Assembly (NCBI GenBank): GCA_029934775.1
Contig: JAOZLO010000005.1
Location: 1 to 24,008 of the forward strand
Length of the DNA: 24,008 nucleotides
Source: Desulfocapsaceae bacterium
GTDB taxonomy: Bacteria > Desulfobacterota > Desulfobulbia > Desulfobulbales > Desulfocapsaceae
Reading direction: 5' to 3'
Shown: in pieces, positions 23,976 to 24,008 of the stretch
Numbering within the stretch: position 1 is the stretch's first letter
Layout: the number at the start of each line of letters is the position of its first letter
Notes under the pieces: model-generated
What the model was told of the DNA's origin: nothing
Database searches by the model: none
The model's input: only the letters and a program-made list of their open reading frames with translations
Translations under genes and position numbers: made by a program

Positions 23976-24008
23976 CGGAACTTATTTCACTGATCACCTA
24001 TCTCCATC

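Overview
The window looks like chromosomal DNA of an anaerobic, sulfate-reducer-like bacterium, most plausibly a Desulfobacterota member. This is inferred from gene content: a rubrerythrin, a single-cluster ferredoxin, a sigma54 activator, a non-pyrrolysine MttB-family methyltransferase, a DUF1638 protein, TRAP transport, and base composition that is moderate by eye. Species cannot be assigned. No rRNA, tRNA, CRISPR array or intact transposase was seen.

Layout. (a) 1-3290, plus strand: a receiver-PAS-histidine kinase protein, then a PAS-AAA+-Fis sigma54 activator with a cysteine-rich PAS domain. (b) 3357-5077, minus strand: a likely operon thioredoxin, flavodoxin, DUF1638. A textbook -24/-12 sigma54 promoter (5139-5154) lies upstream of it. 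A GTAAC/GTTAC repeat cluster (5236-5276) sits where an enhancer site would be, and its core GTAACGTTAC recurs upstream of the activator gene. (c) 5428-7438, plus strand: an exported DUF2279 protein, a ferredoxin with an Asp in one cluster-ligand position, a rubrerythrin lacking one iron-ligand glutamate, and a small membrane protein. (d) 7467-14801: divergent hutC repressor, then hutI, a bifunctional ftcD, an MttB-family methyltransferase and an MmgE/PrpD protein, followed by the orphan 3' end of a TRAP large-subunit gene. HutC-type operators lie between hutC and hutI. hutH and hutU are absent. (e) 14820-17781, minus strand: rph, an SbmA/BacA-like membrane protein and serB, bracketed by inverted copies of a 21-bp sequence. 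(f) 18346-21248, plus strand: a complete TRAP transporter (dctP, dctQ, dctM) with a strong hairpin terminator after dctP. (g) 21504-23975: a PIF1-like helicase with HRDC and helix-turn-helix C-terminal domains.

How the parts may work together. The left third reads as a redox/one-carbon regulatory unit, with a sigma54 activator next to the sigma54-driven thioredoxin-flavodoxin-DUF1638 operon that it probably controls. The centre joins histidine ring catabolism, which delivers one-carbon units to tetrahydrofolate through FtcD, to an MttB-type demethylase. Both could feed tetrahydrofolate-linked C1 metabolism. Small dispersed repeats, an 82-bp inverted-repeat element and the dctM remnant show that the intergenic DNA has been rearranged.
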